Shown: positions 10,201-18,589, counted from the first letter of the stretch. The stretch: DNA of 64,000 nucleotides from Phycisphaerales bacterium (GCA_025361735.1 JANYKD010000439.1:1-64000); one strand, 5' to 3'. Notes: a model not told the origin generated them from the sequence alone. Translations and numbers: made by a program.

Positions 10201-10485
10201 CTGGAAGACTGGAATGCGGCCCTCCGCCTCGGCGACGAGCGCCGTGGCAACCACATGGTCGCACACGCCGTCCGTCGTGAAGGACTTGCAGTCGCACCAG
10301 AGGCCGAGTTCGTCCGACCCGAAGTGCACCTTGGTCTGCTGGCTTCCCTGTTCGCAATGGACGATGGCCTCGATGCAGTCATCGGCAACGCCACGAATCT
10401 CGACGGCGTGGCCGTCGACATATCGGTACGCTGATTCACGGTCAGATTCCGAGACAGGCTTGGCGAAACGGTCGAGAACAGACAT
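7216..10485 (-). CDS. SNF2-family DNA translocase/helicase with SWIM zinc finger
   Basis: A 1089-residue ATPase of the bacterial SNF2/HepA group that moves along double-stranded DNA. An N-terminal SWIM finger CxC...CxH lies near residue 63 (CDCKSF...CDH). The SNF2 ATPase follows, with Walker A in DDMGLGKT (about 652), DEAQ Walker B (about 752) and motif III SGTPVQN. The helicase C half has SLKAGGLGLNL and the arginine-finger motif QAIDRAHRIGQ (about 1028). Start at 10485 because TGGAG lies six bases before it; the upstream ATG at 10509 has no ribosome site. It appears to be a single-gene unit with its own promoter at 10528-10555. The precise role (transcription recycling, repair or defence) cannot be told. 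Confidence 0.88.
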   Translation of the reverse strand: MSVLDRFAKPVSESDRESAYRYVDGHAVEIRGVADDCIEAIVHCEQGSQQTKVHFGSDELGLWCDCKSFTTDGVCDHVVATALVAEAEGRIPVFQSYETLPRRRDRQAMWLSATGELRRAGDDDRRPVVRHEPAQPNWKRQLAKLKQTGVASPDAPTDPWPVDRQLLYVVDLPASIEHATLVIRLACRDLRANGEWSKPRTRGISFPLPADLPPGEDQRILALLRGLNQRGGAQYDPAFEIASTMRLLVLHSICGTHRTVLRGDIESDELVPMRWDEEPYELWLEGRLEESTQQYILTGVLRREDERVPLSRTLAVLAGGIVFFSDRAALVDDPNAHRWVPLLRQGRAISVPVAQADELLRELFELPSLPHLDLPAELALQTIRQSPRPKLRVRTPRPDELRPERLRAELLFDYGGVTLHPADDPSRPVLVAGKKTLIVRDAAVERAAADMLRRIGLRDAAGAANESEFWFNQRHLSRVVHALLEAGWLVEAHGQLMRRPERLRLSVASGIDWFELRGEVDFGDGRHATLKDLVTAMRRGETSIVLDDGTVGMLPHQWLARNSVLATMAKQDGDTLKFSHAQIGLLDALLAAQSDVRVDETFDRMRQQLRRFEGIRPQDPPDTFIGELRPYQKEGLGWFEFLRRFGFGGCLADDMGLGKTVQVLALIEQRRRERIEKAGAIGPTLVVVPKSLVFNWRQEATKFTPELRILDHTGIDRIRSGDHLTEYDLVLTTYGTLRRDAVFLKDVEFDYVVLDEAQSVKNPASESAKAVRLVQGKHRLALSGTPVQNHLGDLWSLFDFLNPGMLGVASIFGNGGSMRTPDEEARTILSRALRPFILRRTKEQVASDLPQKLEQTIYCELDTEQRKLYNDLRDYYRRSILSAIDRDGLAKSKMQVLEALLRLRQAALHPGLIDAARLPESSAKLDMLIPRLGEIIEEGHKALVFSQFTSMLSIVRTALDREGVVYEYLDGKTRDREARVERFQNDPKCSLFLISLKAGGLGLNLTAADYVYLLDPWWNPAVETQAIDRAHRIGQTRQVFACRLIAKDTVEEKVLALQQTKRQLADAIITADNSVIRGLQRDDLELLLS

Positions 10486-10527
10486 CCGGGCTCCAATACA
10501 GCGGCCCAAAAACGAGCCGAATCGCCC

Positions 10528-10555
10528 AGTATACCGTTTTGGCGTGCGGAGTCAC
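10528..10555 (-). promoter_or_regulatory. Candidate promoter for the SNF2 gene
   Basis: On the minus strand GTGACT (10555-10550) and TATACT (10533-10528) are spaced by 16 bases, about 43 bases before the start codon. Confidence 0.45.
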
Positions 10556-10620
10556 GCGGGTGGCGTGCGGTGCAAATGCTTTCTTTGGTATGCACTCGCA
10601 GCCGGTCGTGCCGGACTCGA

Positions 10621-11115
10621 TCATTTGTCAGGCCCTGAATTGCCCGTCGGCTTGGCGGCAGTCGATCGATACTCCTCCGCTCTCACGGCCACCAGGCGGC
10701 CGTTGCGGACAGTAACGACATACGAGCTTCGTCCCGCGGCCAGGAGCACGTCCACCCGATCCGGATCCGTTCTGCCCACGGCCATCAGTTCTTCGATGGT
10801 GGGGTTGCCGCCGTACACGCGCAGGATGGCCGCGCTGCCGGGCTGGAAATGCCCGACCTTGGGTCCGAGGACCTTCGTCTCTCCCGCTCGGATCAACTCG
10901 CCCCAGTGGCGGTCGCTGTACTCCGGCGAATGAATGGCCACATCAGCGGGTGCGGTCCAGCCTTCCTCCTTGGGTTCGCGCGTCTTCAGGAGGCCGGCCG
11001 ACACCGGTGTTGGCGAAATGTTCATGATCTCCACGGTAAATTCCGTGGCCGGCGGGCTCCCCACGCAACCGAGAATCATGCTTGCCAGGCATACTGCCAC
11101 CAGTGACTTGATCAT
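10621..11115 (-). CDS. Lipoprotein of unknown function
   Basis: A 164-residue protein beginning with a lipoprotein signal (lipobox MILGC, Cys17). The mature part starts with a beta strand pattern TEFTVEIMNISPTPVSAG, then carries an LGPKVGHFQPGSAAILRVYGG segment and a charged C-terminus. I know no named family. The start at 11115 is fixed by AAGGAG seven bases upstream; the reading frame stays open upstream to 11685 but there overlaps the DUF3891 gene and looks non-coding. Only 11 bp separate it from that gene, so the two are probably co-transcribed from the promoter at 11940-11968. Confidence 0.65.
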   Translation of the reverse strand: MIKSLVAVCLASMILGCVGSPPATEFTVEIMNISPTPVSAGLLKTREPKEEGWTAPADVAIHSPEYSDRHWGELIRAGETKVLGPKVGHFQPGSAAILRVYGGNPTIEELMAVGRTDPDRVDVLLAAGRSSYVVTVRNGRLVAVRAEEYRSTAAKPTGNSGPDK

Positions 11116-11126
11116 TGCGAATCTCC

Positions 11127-11933
11127 TTAGGGGTGTACAACGAACGCGATCTCTTCCTCGGCCGCTTCCTCGTACGCTTCCTGAAACTCCTCGGCCTGGT
11201 ATTCCCGGGCTTCCACTGCTTTCGCTTTGAGCGCGAGGCGGATCTCCTCCTGATCGAACGGCCAGGGCTCGACCTTCATCGACCATGGCGCTGTCCGGAT
11301 GAACTGGAGCGTCATCGCCCGGGCTCCGTCCCTGGGCACGATCCCTTCGATCTGCGAGAACGGGGTCTGGTTGCAACACATCGCCAGACTCAGCCGGTCC
11401 ATGGCCTGGAGGACCATGTGGTTGCGACGAAGCTGCTCTTCTTCCGCGATTTCCGGCACCACGGAGAGTCCAAGTTTCAGTGGAACGTCCAGTCTCATGT
11501 CTAATTGTCTGCGCAGAGTCTCCTGGCGTTCCGCTTCGGCGTGTTGAAAACGATTGATTTCGAATTCCGCGCGTCGGGTGCGGGTGTTCTGGGCCGCGAA
11601 ACCGGACAGGCCCATCACATGCAGGCTGACCATGAGTCTCGTGTAGGTCGGTGCCTCTGCCAGCATCTGGCCGGCAATGCTCCACGCCCGCAGGGCGATG
11701 CCCAATGGAGTCTCGAAGACATCATACGGCTGGCCGTGTGGGTTCAGTGTCGGCCGACGGTCATAGTCCTGCCAGCCGCAGTCGTGCATGGAGACGGCTT
11801 CGACGACCTCGGCGAGCGGATTCGGCCGGTTGAACCGGCTGTTGCCATAATGCGATGCCAACCGGCCGCTGAGCAGGGCGTGCTCGTGCTGGGTGATGAG
11901 GCAAAAGTGATCGTCCACACGACGTCGAATCAT
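11127..11933 (-). CDS. DUF3891 family protein
   Basis: A 268-residue protein that matches my knowledge of DUF3891: the N-terminus MIRRRVDDHFCLITQHEH is characteristic, as are HYGNSRF and the SMHDCGWQDYD segment with its His-Asp pair, which gives the family an HD-hydrolase-like look. No activity is established as far as I know. The ATG at 11933 has no Shine-Dalgarno; instead a promoter -10 box lies six bases before it, so the transcript may be leaderless. The C-terminus is acidic (many Glu). Confidence 0.75.
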   Translation of the reverse strand: MIRRRVDDHFCLITQHEHALLSGRLASHYGNSRFNRPNPLAEVVEAVSMHDCGWQDYDRRPTLNPHGQPYDVFETPLGIALRAWSIAGQMLAEAPTYTRLMVSLHVMGLSGFAAQNTRTRRAEFEINRFQHAEAERQETLRRQLDMRLDVPLKLGLSVVPEIAEEEQLRRNHMVLQAMDRLSLAMCCNQTPFSQIEGIVPRDGARAMTLQFIRTAPWSMKVEPWPFDQEEIRLALKAKAVEAREYQAEEFQEAYEEAAEEEIAFVVHP

Positions 11934-11939
11934 GGCAGC

Positions 11940-11968
11940 ATGTTAAGGCGTTCGTGCCCGATTGTCAT
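11940..11968 (-). promoter_or_regulatory. Promoter of the DUF3891 gene, probably leaderless
   Basis: Minus strand: ATGACA (11968-11963), 17-bp spacer, TAACAT (11945-11940), then only six bases to the ATG at 11933. The expected transcription start coincides with the start codon. Confidence 0.5.
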
Positions 11969-11979
11969 GCGACCACCGC

Positions 11980-12014
11980 CTACCGATGACCGATCACTGA
12001 TTACTGTTTACCGG
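11980..12014. repeat. Degenerate heptamer repeat island at the end of the outer-membrane factor gene
   Basis: Five consecutive 7-base units CTACCGA, TGACCGA, TCACTGA, TTACTGT, TTACCGG. Read on the minus strand the consensus is GTnAtCr. The TAA stop codon of the gene at 12001-13488 lies inside the array. Confidence 0.6.
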
Positions 12015-13488
12015 CCTGGGTCCATCCGCCACCCAGTGCCTTGTACAGCTTGACGATGTCTGCCGCGATGGCCCGGTCCGCGAGCACAAGCTGCTCTTCG
12101 GAGGAGAAGAGGCTTTTCTGCGCATCGAGTACCGACAGGAAATCGACCAGGCCCTTGCTGTAGAGCTCAGTGGAAAGCTCCACGGATCGGCGGTTTGCCG
12201 CCACACTCTCGGCCAGTGACGCCCGACGTTCCATATCGCGGGCGTGGCCCACCAGGGCGTTTTCCACTTCCTCCAGCGCCAGCAGGACCGTGTTCTCATA
12301 GCCGACCAGCGCGGCATCGGTACGGGCCGACTGCACGGCGATCTGCGAGCGAATCCGGCCGGCGTCGAAGATCGGCCAACTCACGCCGGGACCGAACGAC
12401 CAGAAGCCGGCGCCGGCGGGGTCGACGTATCTCAAGTCGTTGGTCTGCAGGCCGACGTTGCCGGTAATCGTGAACTTGGGAAAAAGGTCGGCCGTGGCGA
12501 CGCCGATGCGCGCGGTAGCGGCGGCCAGTTCGCGCTCGCTGCGGCGGATGTCGGGGCGACGGCGGAGCAGTTCCGAAGGCATTCCAGGAGGGATGGCGAC
12601 CGGCCCGGTTGGCATGGCCGCTTCGGGCGACAATTCGCCAAGCAACGCTCCGGGGTCGCGGCCGATCAACACCGAGAGCCGGAAGATCGCCTGCGAGATG
12701 GCCTCCTGAACCGGCGGCAGCACGGCCTCGGTCGATGCCACCAGCGCCCGTGACCTGGCGACGTCAAGTTCGCCGGTCAGGCCGGCTTTGAAACGCGTCC
12801 GGGTAAGTTCCAGCGTGTCGCGTTGAAGCTTGATGTTCTGCTGGGCAATGGCAAGTTCCCGCTGGCTGCCGCGCAACTGAATGTAGTTCAGTGCGACTTC
12901 CGCCATCAGACTGACGATGATGTCGCGTTGGCCTTCCTCGGCGGCGGCGATGTCCGCGTTGGCGGCTTCGATGCCGCGTTTGGTTCCGCCGAAGATATCC
13001 AGTTCCCAGAGAGCATCCGTGGCAATCTGGTAGTTGGACTGATCCTGGGACGCGGGGTTTGGAAATCCGGGGATCGCGCCTGGCGTGTGTTCGCTTCCTT
13101 TGTAGCGCGAAGCCGAGCCGGCCAGGTTGGCGGTGGGCCACAGACCGGCCGCCACGATGCCACGGGCCGCCTTGGCCTCGCGGAGCCTGATGGACGCCAG
13201 TTTCAGGTCCAGGTTGGACTTGCCGGCCCGTTCGATCAGGGAATCCAGAACCGGATCATTGAACACGGTCCACCAGCGCGACAGGTCCTCTGCCGGCCGG
13301 GTTGTCGGCTGGGTCGCGGGCGAGGCCGTGGGGCTCGATACAAAGGCGTCGGGAAGCTTTAGCTCAGGACTTTTGTAGTCGGGGCCGACTTTGCAGCCGG
13401 CCAGCGCCGTTGTGACGACGATGGCGGCGACTGCCAGCAGGGGGCTGAGACCGCGAGGTTCGCGGAGTGAATGACTGACAGGACTCAT
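12001..13488 (-). CDS. Outer-membrane efflux lipoprotein (NodT/TolC-like outer-membrane factor)
   Basis: A 495-residue outer-membrane channel of the RND/ABC efflux OMF type. A signal with lipobox LAGC (Cys32) is followed by the family hallmark CKVGPDYKSPELKLPDAF. Two OEP-type helical repeats follow (about 75-265 and 285-480), with the conserved GRDPGAL and RRRPDIRRSERELAAA motifs. It forms the outer-membrane exit duct for the operon's exporter. Its ATG overlaps the stop of the membrane-fusion gene by four bases (ATGA), indicating translational coupling. The last codons run into a heptamer repeat. Confidence 0.9.
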   Translation of the reverse strand: MSPVSHSLREPRGLSPLLAVAAIVVTTALAGCKVGPDYKSPELKLPDAFVSSPTASPATQPTTRPAEDLSRWWTVFNDPVLDSLIERAGKSNLDLKLASIRLREAKAARGIVAAGLWPTANLAGSASRYKGSEHTPGAIPGFPNPASQDQSNYQIATDALWELDIFGGTKRGIEAANADIAAAEEGQRDIIVSLMAEVALNYIQLRGSQRELAIAQQNIKLQRDTLELTRTRFKAGLTGELDVARSRALVASTEAVLPPVQEAISQAIFRLSVLIGRDPGALLGELSPEAAMPTGPVAIPPGMPSELLRRRPDIRRSERELAAATARIGVATADLFPKFTITGNVGLQTNDLRYVDPAGAGFWSFGPGVSWPIFDAGRIRSQIAVQSARTDAALVGYENTVLLALEEVENALVGHARDMERRASLAESVAANRRSVELSTELYSKGLVDFLSVLDAQKSLFSSEEQLVLADRAIAADIVKLYKALGGGWTQAGKQ

Positions 13489-14669
13489 TGTTTCGCTCCT
13501 TCCACTGGATGCGTACTGGCCGGCCGGGTTTCGGCGCTGACGGGCGGGGCTTCGATGAAGACGTCCATCTGCTGCCCGACTCTAACGGGAACACTCTTTG
13601 GGTCAAACGTATACAGCACTTGCAGAACACGCGTGTCCACCCGCTCGGTGCTGTCGCCGGTCAGCGATCGCTTGGGAATGATATATGGCTCGACGCGCAG
13701 GAACTTGAGCTGCGTCTTGAGCGAAGGGTTGCCGCGCACGGCTGCTACGGCCGGAGAATCGGGCGAGAGCCGCCAGGCGTCGTTTTCATCGACATCCACC
13801 CGGGCGACGAGGGTGTCGATGTTACCAAGCACCATGAGCGGCGTGGCCAGCACGCCGGTCATGGCGTACTCACCGACGCGGACTTTTACCTGCAATACGG
13901 TCGCATCGACCGGCGCGCGGATGGTCCGCCGCTCGATCTCCGCGTCAGTCTCTTTGACGGCCGCCTCCGCCTGGGCCACCGCCGTCTGCGCTGTGGCGAC
14001 GTCCGACTCGGCCGAGCGGATGTCCGCCTCAGCGATGGTGATGTCCGCCTTCCAGGCGCCGGCCTTGAGCTGCGAGAGCTCCGCTTCGGCGGCCACGAGC
14101 TTGGTCTCGCTCACGCGAACCGCCCACCGCCGCCGGTCCAGTTCTTCCTGGCTGATGGCACGTTTGTCCGTCACATCCTCCCAGTAGCGGAGCTGGTTCT
14201 TCGCATCCGCCAGGGATGCTCTGGCTTCGGCCACGCGGGCCTCGGCCGGGGGGACATCCTCCGGCCGGGGCATCGCCCTGAGCTTGTCCAATTTCGCCCG
14301 CGCCGCCGCCACCTTGCTCTGTGCGGCCGTTACCTGCGCCTGGGCCGCAACGACGGCGCTCTTGCGGACATCCAGTGTGGCGGCGGTCACGATGTCGCGC
14401 AGCCGGAAGAGCGGATCGCTCTTCTTCACATGATCGCCGACCTGCACATACACGTCGGTGACGATGTTACCCACGGGCGTGCCGATGGAAATGTTCTCCG
14501 TGCGGGCTTCGACGATGGCTGCCCCGGCGACGTACGATGCAAACGGCGCCCTGGCCGGCTGGGTCACCGGCATCGCCACCACCGGAGGCTTGTTCCCCTG
14601 GACCACGGTCCAGATCGCGAACAACACACCCGCAAGCGCGAGCAGAGGCAGCATGTATTTACGAAACAT
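13485..14669 (-). CDS. Membrane-fusion (HlyD-type periplasmic adaptor) protein
   Basis: A 394-residue adaptor that bridges an inner-membrane transporter and the outer-membrane channel. An N-terminal membrane anchor (MFRKYMLPLLALAGVLFAIW) is followed by a lipoyl half-motif (TDVYVQVGDHVKKSDPLFRL), a long alanine-rich coiled coil (about residues 95-235), the second lipoyl half (RAPVDATVLQVKVRVGEYA) and a beta-barrel domain. The start at 14669 has AAGGAG at six bases; the frame is open upstream to 14807 only through repeat DNA. It has the size and architecture of DevB/MacA-type adaptors that work with ABC permeases. Confidence 0.88.
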   Translation of the reverse strand: MFRKYMLPLLALAGVLFAIWTVVQGNKPPVVAMPVTQPARAPFASYVAGAAIVEARTENISIGTPVGNIVTDVYVQVGDHVKKSDPLFRLRDIVTAATLDVRKSAVVAAQAQVTAAQSKVAAARAKLDKLRAMPRPEDVPPAEARVAEARASLADAKNQLRYWEDVTDKRAISQEELDRRRWAVRVSETKLVAAEAELSQLKAGAWKADITIAEADIRSAESDVATAQTAVAQAEAAVKETDAEIERRTIRAPVDATVLQVKVRVGEYAMTGVLATPLMVLGNIDTLVARVDVDENDAWRLSPDSPAVAAVRGNPSLKTQLKFLRVEPYIIPKRSLTGDSTERVDTRVLQVLYTFDPKSVPVRVGQQMDVFIEAPPVSAETRPASTHPVEGAKQ

Positions 14670-14696
14670 AACGCTCCTTGCCGGAGTACCGGCACA

Positions 14697-14838
14697 AATC
14701 CGAAACCCGAAATTCGAAATCCGAATGAAGCACCAATGGCGAATGACCAATTCAGCAGCGCGAAGAGCAAGTCGTCGCGCGTTGGTAATTCGGATTTCGG
14801 ATTTCATTCATCATTCGAGTTTCGAATTTCGTCATTTC
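14697..14838. repeat. Heptamer repeat island with inverted arms between adaptor and ATPase genes
   Basis: The left arm has units AATCCGA, AACCCGA, AATTCGA, AATCCGA (14697-14724) and looser copies to 14752. The right arm (about 14781-14838) carries the complementary pattern, with CGGATTT twice and TTCGA cores in 7-base phase. The arms can pair as a long imperfect hairpin. The TGA stop of the ATPase gene (14832-14834) is in the right arm. Confidence 0.65.
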
Positions 14839-15554
14839 TTCCTCAACATCTCTTCCGGCTCCAACACGGATTCCACATGCCCATCGTCCATGCGGGCGAT
14901 GCGGTCGGCGAACTCGAAGATACGGCTGTCGTGCGTCACGATGATCAGCGCCCGATCCTCGCGCACCGCCAGCTTGCGCATCAACTCCATCACCTTGTGG
15001 CCGGTCTCATGGTCGAGGGCGCTGGTCGGCTCATCGCACACGACGAGCTTCGGGTCGTGAACGAGCGAGCGGGCGATGGCAACGCGCTGCTGCTGGCCGC
15101 CGGAAAGCTCGGCCGGCAGCTTGCGGATCTTGTCCGACAGCGATACCAGTTCCAGCATTTCCTCGGCCCGGGCCAGGGCCTTGCGCCGCGGCACGCCGTT
15201 GATGAGCAGGGGGATGGCCACGTTTTCGGCCGATGTCAGCGTCGGCAGCAGATTGAACGCCTGGAAGACGAACCCGATGTTCTGGCCGCGATAGCGAGTC
15301 CGCAGCCGCGGGCCCATGGCCATGAGGTCGTTGCCGAAGACTTTGCAGTCGCCGGTGTCGTGGTCGAGAATTCCCGCGATCACGGAGATCAGCGTGGTCT
15401 TGCCGCAGCCGGAGGGGCCGACGAGCATCATGAGTTCGCCGGGGTGGACGTCGAGGTCGATGCCGCGCAGGGCGGTGACGGCCGACGATCCCGACCCGTA
15501 GGTCTTGACGACGCTTCTGCAATGCACCGCGATGTCGGTTGCGAGGGCAACCAT
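14832..15554 (-). CDS. ABC transporter ATP-binding protein (MacB/LolD/DevA group)
   Basis: A 240-residue ABC ATPase. It shows Walker A GPSGCGKT (about 48-55), Q-loop in [10 protein letters not shown], signature LSGGQQQR, Walker [12 protein letters not shown] and the H-loop in IIVTHD. The sequence type is that of ATPases serving FtsX-fold permeases (MacB, LolD, DevA). Its gene follows the two permease genes with a 10-bp gap and precedes the adaptor gene, so it energises this exporter. Confidence 0.92.
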   Translation of the reverse strand: MVALATDIAVHCRSVVKTYGSGSSAVTALRGIDLDVHPGELMMLVGPSGCGKTTLISVIAGILDHDTGDCKVFGNDLMAMGPRLRTRYRGQNIGFVFQAFNLLPTLTSAENVAIPLLINGVPRRKALARAEEMLELVSLSDKIRKLPAELSGGQQQRVAIARSLVHDPKLVVCDEPTSALDHETGHKVMELMRKLAVREDRALIIVTHDSRIFEFADRIARMDDGHVESVLEPEEMLRKK

Positions 15555-15564
15555 CTGCTACCTC

Positions 15565-16710
15565 CTATTTGAACACCACTGCCGGCTCCAGCCGCAGCAC
15601 CTGCAACGCGCCAAGGAACCCTGCCACACAGCAGCAGGCTATGACGCCGATCAGGCCGGCAACCGGAATGTGCCAGGTCATCGCAAACGCGAGTTTTCCG
15701 CCGCCGAAGGCCACGCCGATCACGCTGGAGGCGCCGAGTCCGATGCCGTATCCGATGCCTCCCACAACCACCACCTGCAACACGATCATCCGCAGGACGG
15801 TGAAGTTGCTCGCGCCCATGGCCTTGAGTGCGCCGAAGTGCCGCAGGTTTTCCAGCACGAATGAATAGAACGTCTGCCCTGCGACCAGCATGCCGATCAG
15901 GAAACCCAGGGCCACGGTGATCCCGAAGTTGATGAGGATGCCGGTGTGGCCGAGGAGCTGGTCGGTCGAGAGCCGGGAGTACTCGGCGTTGGTCAGGGCG
16001 GCCATGCCCGTCTGTGCGATGATTCGGGCAGCGACCTTGGCCGGATCCTGTCCATCGGCCACCTTCACATGGATGTACATGAGCTGTCGCCGCTCGGGCG
16101 GGGCCCATGACAGTGCCCGCGTATAGGTCGTGTAGATGACCGGATCCCAGAAGAATTCCTTGGGCGATTTGAACGTGCCGACGACGATCGCTTCGTGGTC
16201 GTTGAGGCTGATGCGGTCGCCGACGCGCAGGGGCCGCTGCTCTCCGCGGCGCAGGCGGAGCGTCGTCTTTGCCTCATCCTCGTTGATGAACACAGCGCGG
16301 TCGCTGCGGAGATCCCACAATGTTCCGTGCGTGATTTCCGGCGGCCCGCCGGCCAGCGTGGCGTCATCCAGGCCGATCACGCGGCACAGGACTCGCGTTC
16401 CGTCCGGCAGTCGTGCCTGCAAATAGTTTTTGTACATCGGCACTGCCCAGGCGATGCCCTCAATGCCGCGGATATGATACAGCACGCCTTCGCGCATCGG
16501 CTTGAAGTCATTGTCGAACTGTACCTGGTTGTCGAAGACCCAGAGATCGCCCACGGCGGTACCGCGGATCCAGACACCGATCTGCCCTGAAAACCCCATG
16601 AAGATCGACGCCTGCTGCGTGATGAGCAGGGCGGCAAACGCAACGCCAGCCACCAGCCCAATGTACTTGAGCCGGTCACCGATGAGCATTTTAAGTGCGA
16701 TGAGGTTCAT
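15565..16710 (-). CDS. FtsX-fold ABC permease (DevC-like), second of two paralogues
   Basis: A 381-residue inner-membrane permease. One N-terminal TM segment (about 15-40) is followed by a large periplasmic domain (about 45-255) and three C-terminal TM segments, as in the FtsX/MacB fold. Conserved features include the opening MNLIALKMLIGDRLKYIGLV and the C-terminal NLRHFGALKAMGAS segment, the usual contact region for the ATPase. It is clearly paralogous to the neighbouring permease (shared GLDDATL-GGPPE and HFGALKAMGA). Together they probably form a heterodimer. Confidence 0.88.
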   Translation of the reverse strand: MNLIALKMLIGDRLKYIGLVAGVAFAALLITQQASIFMGFSGQIGVWIRGTAVGDLWVFDNQVQFDNDFKPMREGVLYHIRGIEGIAWAVPMYKNYLQARLPDGTRVLCRVIGLDDATLAGGPPEITHGTLWDLRSDRAVFINEDEAKTTLRLRRGEQRPLRVGDRISLNDHEAIVVGTFKSPKEFFWDPVIYTTYTRALSWAPPERRQLMYIHVKVADGQDPAKVAARIIAQTGMAALTNAEYSRLSTDQLLGHTGILINFGITVALGFLIGMLVAGQTFYSFVLENLRHFGALKAMGASNFTVLRMIVLQVVVVGGIGYGIGLGASSVIGVAFGGGKLAFAMTWHIPVAGLIGVIACCCVAGFLGALQVLRLEPAVVFK

Positions 16711-16734
16711 GGCGTCTGTTGGCGTCGATGGCGT

Positions 16735-17889
16735 TCAGCTCTTGAAGACGATGGCCGGTTCCAGCCGGATGACTTTCCTGATGCTCAGTATCGAAGAGAA
16801 GACGCAGATTACCGCGATGGCGCCCGCACCCGCAAAAAGGAGCCACCAGGGGAGTTTGAAGGATAATTCGCTCTTGGCCGAGAGCATGCCGATGAACGAG
16901 GCGATGCCGACCCCCAGGCCGTAACCGACGAAACCAACCGTCATCGCCTGCAGCACAATCATCCGCAGCAGCATCCAGTTGCCCGCGCCCATTGCCTTGA
17001 GGGCGCCGAAGTGCCGCAGGTTGTCCAGGGCAAAGTTGTAGAAAGTCTGTCCGGCGATGGCGGTTCCGACGATGAAACCCAGCGCGATGGAGATGCCGAA
17101 GTTCACCGGAATGCCGGTGTATTTGATGAAGTAGTCGAAGGTCAGTTGCTTGAAGTCCTCCTTCGTGTAGGCGGCCATGCTGGTGGTTCTGCGGATCCGG
17201 TCACACAATACTTTCTGGTCCGCGCCCGCCTTGGCCTTGACCAGCACGAAGGTCAGCAGTTTACGTTCCTTGGGCGCAAAGGTCGTTGCGCGCGAGTAGG
17301 TCGTGAACACCACCGGCTGGGACTGGAAAGTCCGGCCTACGCGGCAGATGCCCACCACGATGGCCCGGTGGTCGTTCAGTTCGATTGTGTCCCCGAGGGT
17401 GATCGGGATCTTCGCCCCGTCACGTCCGACGTGCGCCAACTTGCCCATGGCGCCGACCTCGTCAACGATCACGGCGTCGGCCTTTCGCAAATCATCGAGC
17501 TTGCCGCGGACCATCTCCGGCGGCCCGCCCACAAGCGTGGCATCGTCGAGCCCCAGCACGTTACAGGTCTGGAAGTTCCCTCCTTCAAGCCGGGCCTTGA
17601 TCAGTCCCTTGTAAAGCGGCACGGCCCATTCGACGCCCTCGGTGCCGCGCACGCGATACAGCTCCGTATCCTGCATGGGCTTGGCATCGTCGATGAACTG
17701 CACCTTCGGGTCCATGACCCAGATGTCCGGCAGGCCGAGGTCGGTGACGAAGCCGTAGGTTCGGCACATCAATCCCCAGAAGATACCGGCCTGCTGGGTG
17801 ATCAACAGCGAGGCGAACGTCAGGCCCATCACGATGCCGATGTATTTGGCACGGTCGCCAACGAGCATTTTCAGCGCGACGATGTTCAT
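16735..17889 (-). CDS. FtsX-fold ABC permease (DevC-like), first of two paralogues
   Basis: A 384-residue inner-membrane permease with the same layout as its downstream paralogue: TM near residues 15-40, a periplasmic domain, then three TM segments. It opens MNIVALKMLVGDRAKYIGIV and has the DNLRHFGALKAMGAGN coupling region. The pair diverges mostly in the periplasmic domain, which suggests a duplication followed by specialisation rather than a recent copy. The start overlaps the TetR stop by four bases (ATGA). Confidence 0.88.
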   Translation of the reverse strand: MNIVALKMLVGDRAKYIGIVMGLTFASLLITQQAGIFWGLMCRTYGFVTDLGLPDIWVMDPKVQFIDDAKPMQDTELYRVRGTEGVEWAVPLYKGLIKARLEGGNFQTCNVLGLDDATLVGGPPEMVRGKLDDLRKADAVIVDEVGAMGKLAHVGRDGAKIPITLGDTIELNDHRAIVVGICRVGRTFQSQPVVFTTYSRATTFAPKERKLLTFVLVKAKAGADQKVLCDRIRRTTSMAAYTKEDFKQLTFDYFIKYTGIPVNFGISIALGFIVGTAIAGQTFYNFALDNLRHFGALKAMGAGNWMLLRMIVLQAMTVGFVGYGLGVGIASFIGMLSAKSELSFKLPWWLLFAGAGAIAVICVFSSILSIRKVIRLEPAIVFKS

Positions 17890-18530
17890 CGTTGTGCCTC
17901 CGCCGCGCGGGCCCGAAGTGCGCTCAGGGAAAACCGCCAGACATGGTCGGCCAGTTCCTCGTGGACCGACAGATCAAAACACATCTCCGGATGCAGCCGG
18001 CGGATCACCGCTCGAGAGTGGTGGTAGAAAAACAACTGCGACACGATGCTGAAGCAACACAACCAGACCTCGTGTTCGGACAATCCCGGCCCGACGATCT
18101 CGCGGATGATCGCCCGCACCATCTGCGACCGCGGCCGGATCTCGTGTTCAATCAGCATGTCCAGCCCCGGCGTCGGCTGCATCATTTCCCGGCACATAAG
18201 CTGATGCAGCCATGCAGGTGAGCCATGATCCAGGATTCCCTTGAGCAATCCGCGGATGAAAGTGCGTAAACGCTCCTCGGGCGGACCTTCCTGAAGTTGT
18301 TCCCGGGTTGCATGCTGGAACGATCGTTTGTGTGCGTAATGGAGCACGGCCTCGTAGAGCTTTTCCTTGCTGCCAAAGTGATAGTTGACGGCGGCGACGT
18401 TCGCCCCTGCCCGCTGGCAGATGTCGCGGACTGTCGCGCTATGAAACCCTTGCTCGGCGAAGACCTCGCCGGCCGCCTCGATTAGACGTACGTGAGTTTC
18501 AGGCAACTCGCTTGGGATCGATTCAGCCAT
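17886..18530 (-). CDS. TetR-family repressor (CerR/DUF1956 type) of the efflux operon
   Basis: A 214-residue regulator. The N-terminal helix-turn-helix has the TetR signature (LIEAAGEVFAEQGFHSATVRDICQRAG followed by NYHFGSKEKLYEAVL), and the C-terminal half fits the CerR-like ligand domain (CREMMQPTPGLDMLIEHEIRP). It is the first gene of the operon and is translationally coupled to the first permease. Two operator-like repeats overlap its promoter, so it most likely represses its own operon until an exporter substrate binds. GAGG lies five bases before the ATG. Confidence 0.88.
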   Translation of the reverse strand: MAESIPSELPETHVRLIEAAGEVFAEQGFHSATVRDICQRAGANVAAVNYHFGSKEKLYEAVLHYAHKRSFQHATREQLQEGPPEERLRTFIRGLLKGILDHGSPAWLHQLMCREMMQPTPGLDMLIEHEIRPRSQMVRAIIREIVGPGLSEHEVWLCCFSIVSQLFFYHHSRAVIRRLHPEMCFDLSVHEELADHVWRFSLSALRARAAEAQR

Positions 18531-18544
18531 AGAACCTCGAACGA

Positions 18545-18589
18545 CAGTTTAAAACAATCGTTTCAATCGGCAGTTTAGAACAGATGTTT
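18545..18589. promoter_or_regulatory. Tandem operator-like repeats for the TetR repressor
   Basis: Two 19-bp direct copies, CAGTTTAaAACAatcGTTT (18545-18563) and CAGTTTAgAACAgatGTTT (18571-18589), start 26 bp apart. Each contains an imperfect palindrome AAAC-N4-GTTT / GAAC-N4-GTTT type. One copy covers the -10 box and spacer, the other lies just downstream of it. The arrangement fits self-repression but binding is inferred. Confidence 0.6.

Noticed and set aside
13488-15572. 694-codon plus-strand frame opposite the adaptor and ATPase genes
   Set aside because: It spans two well-supported genes and a repeat island on the other strand and has no recognisable domain.
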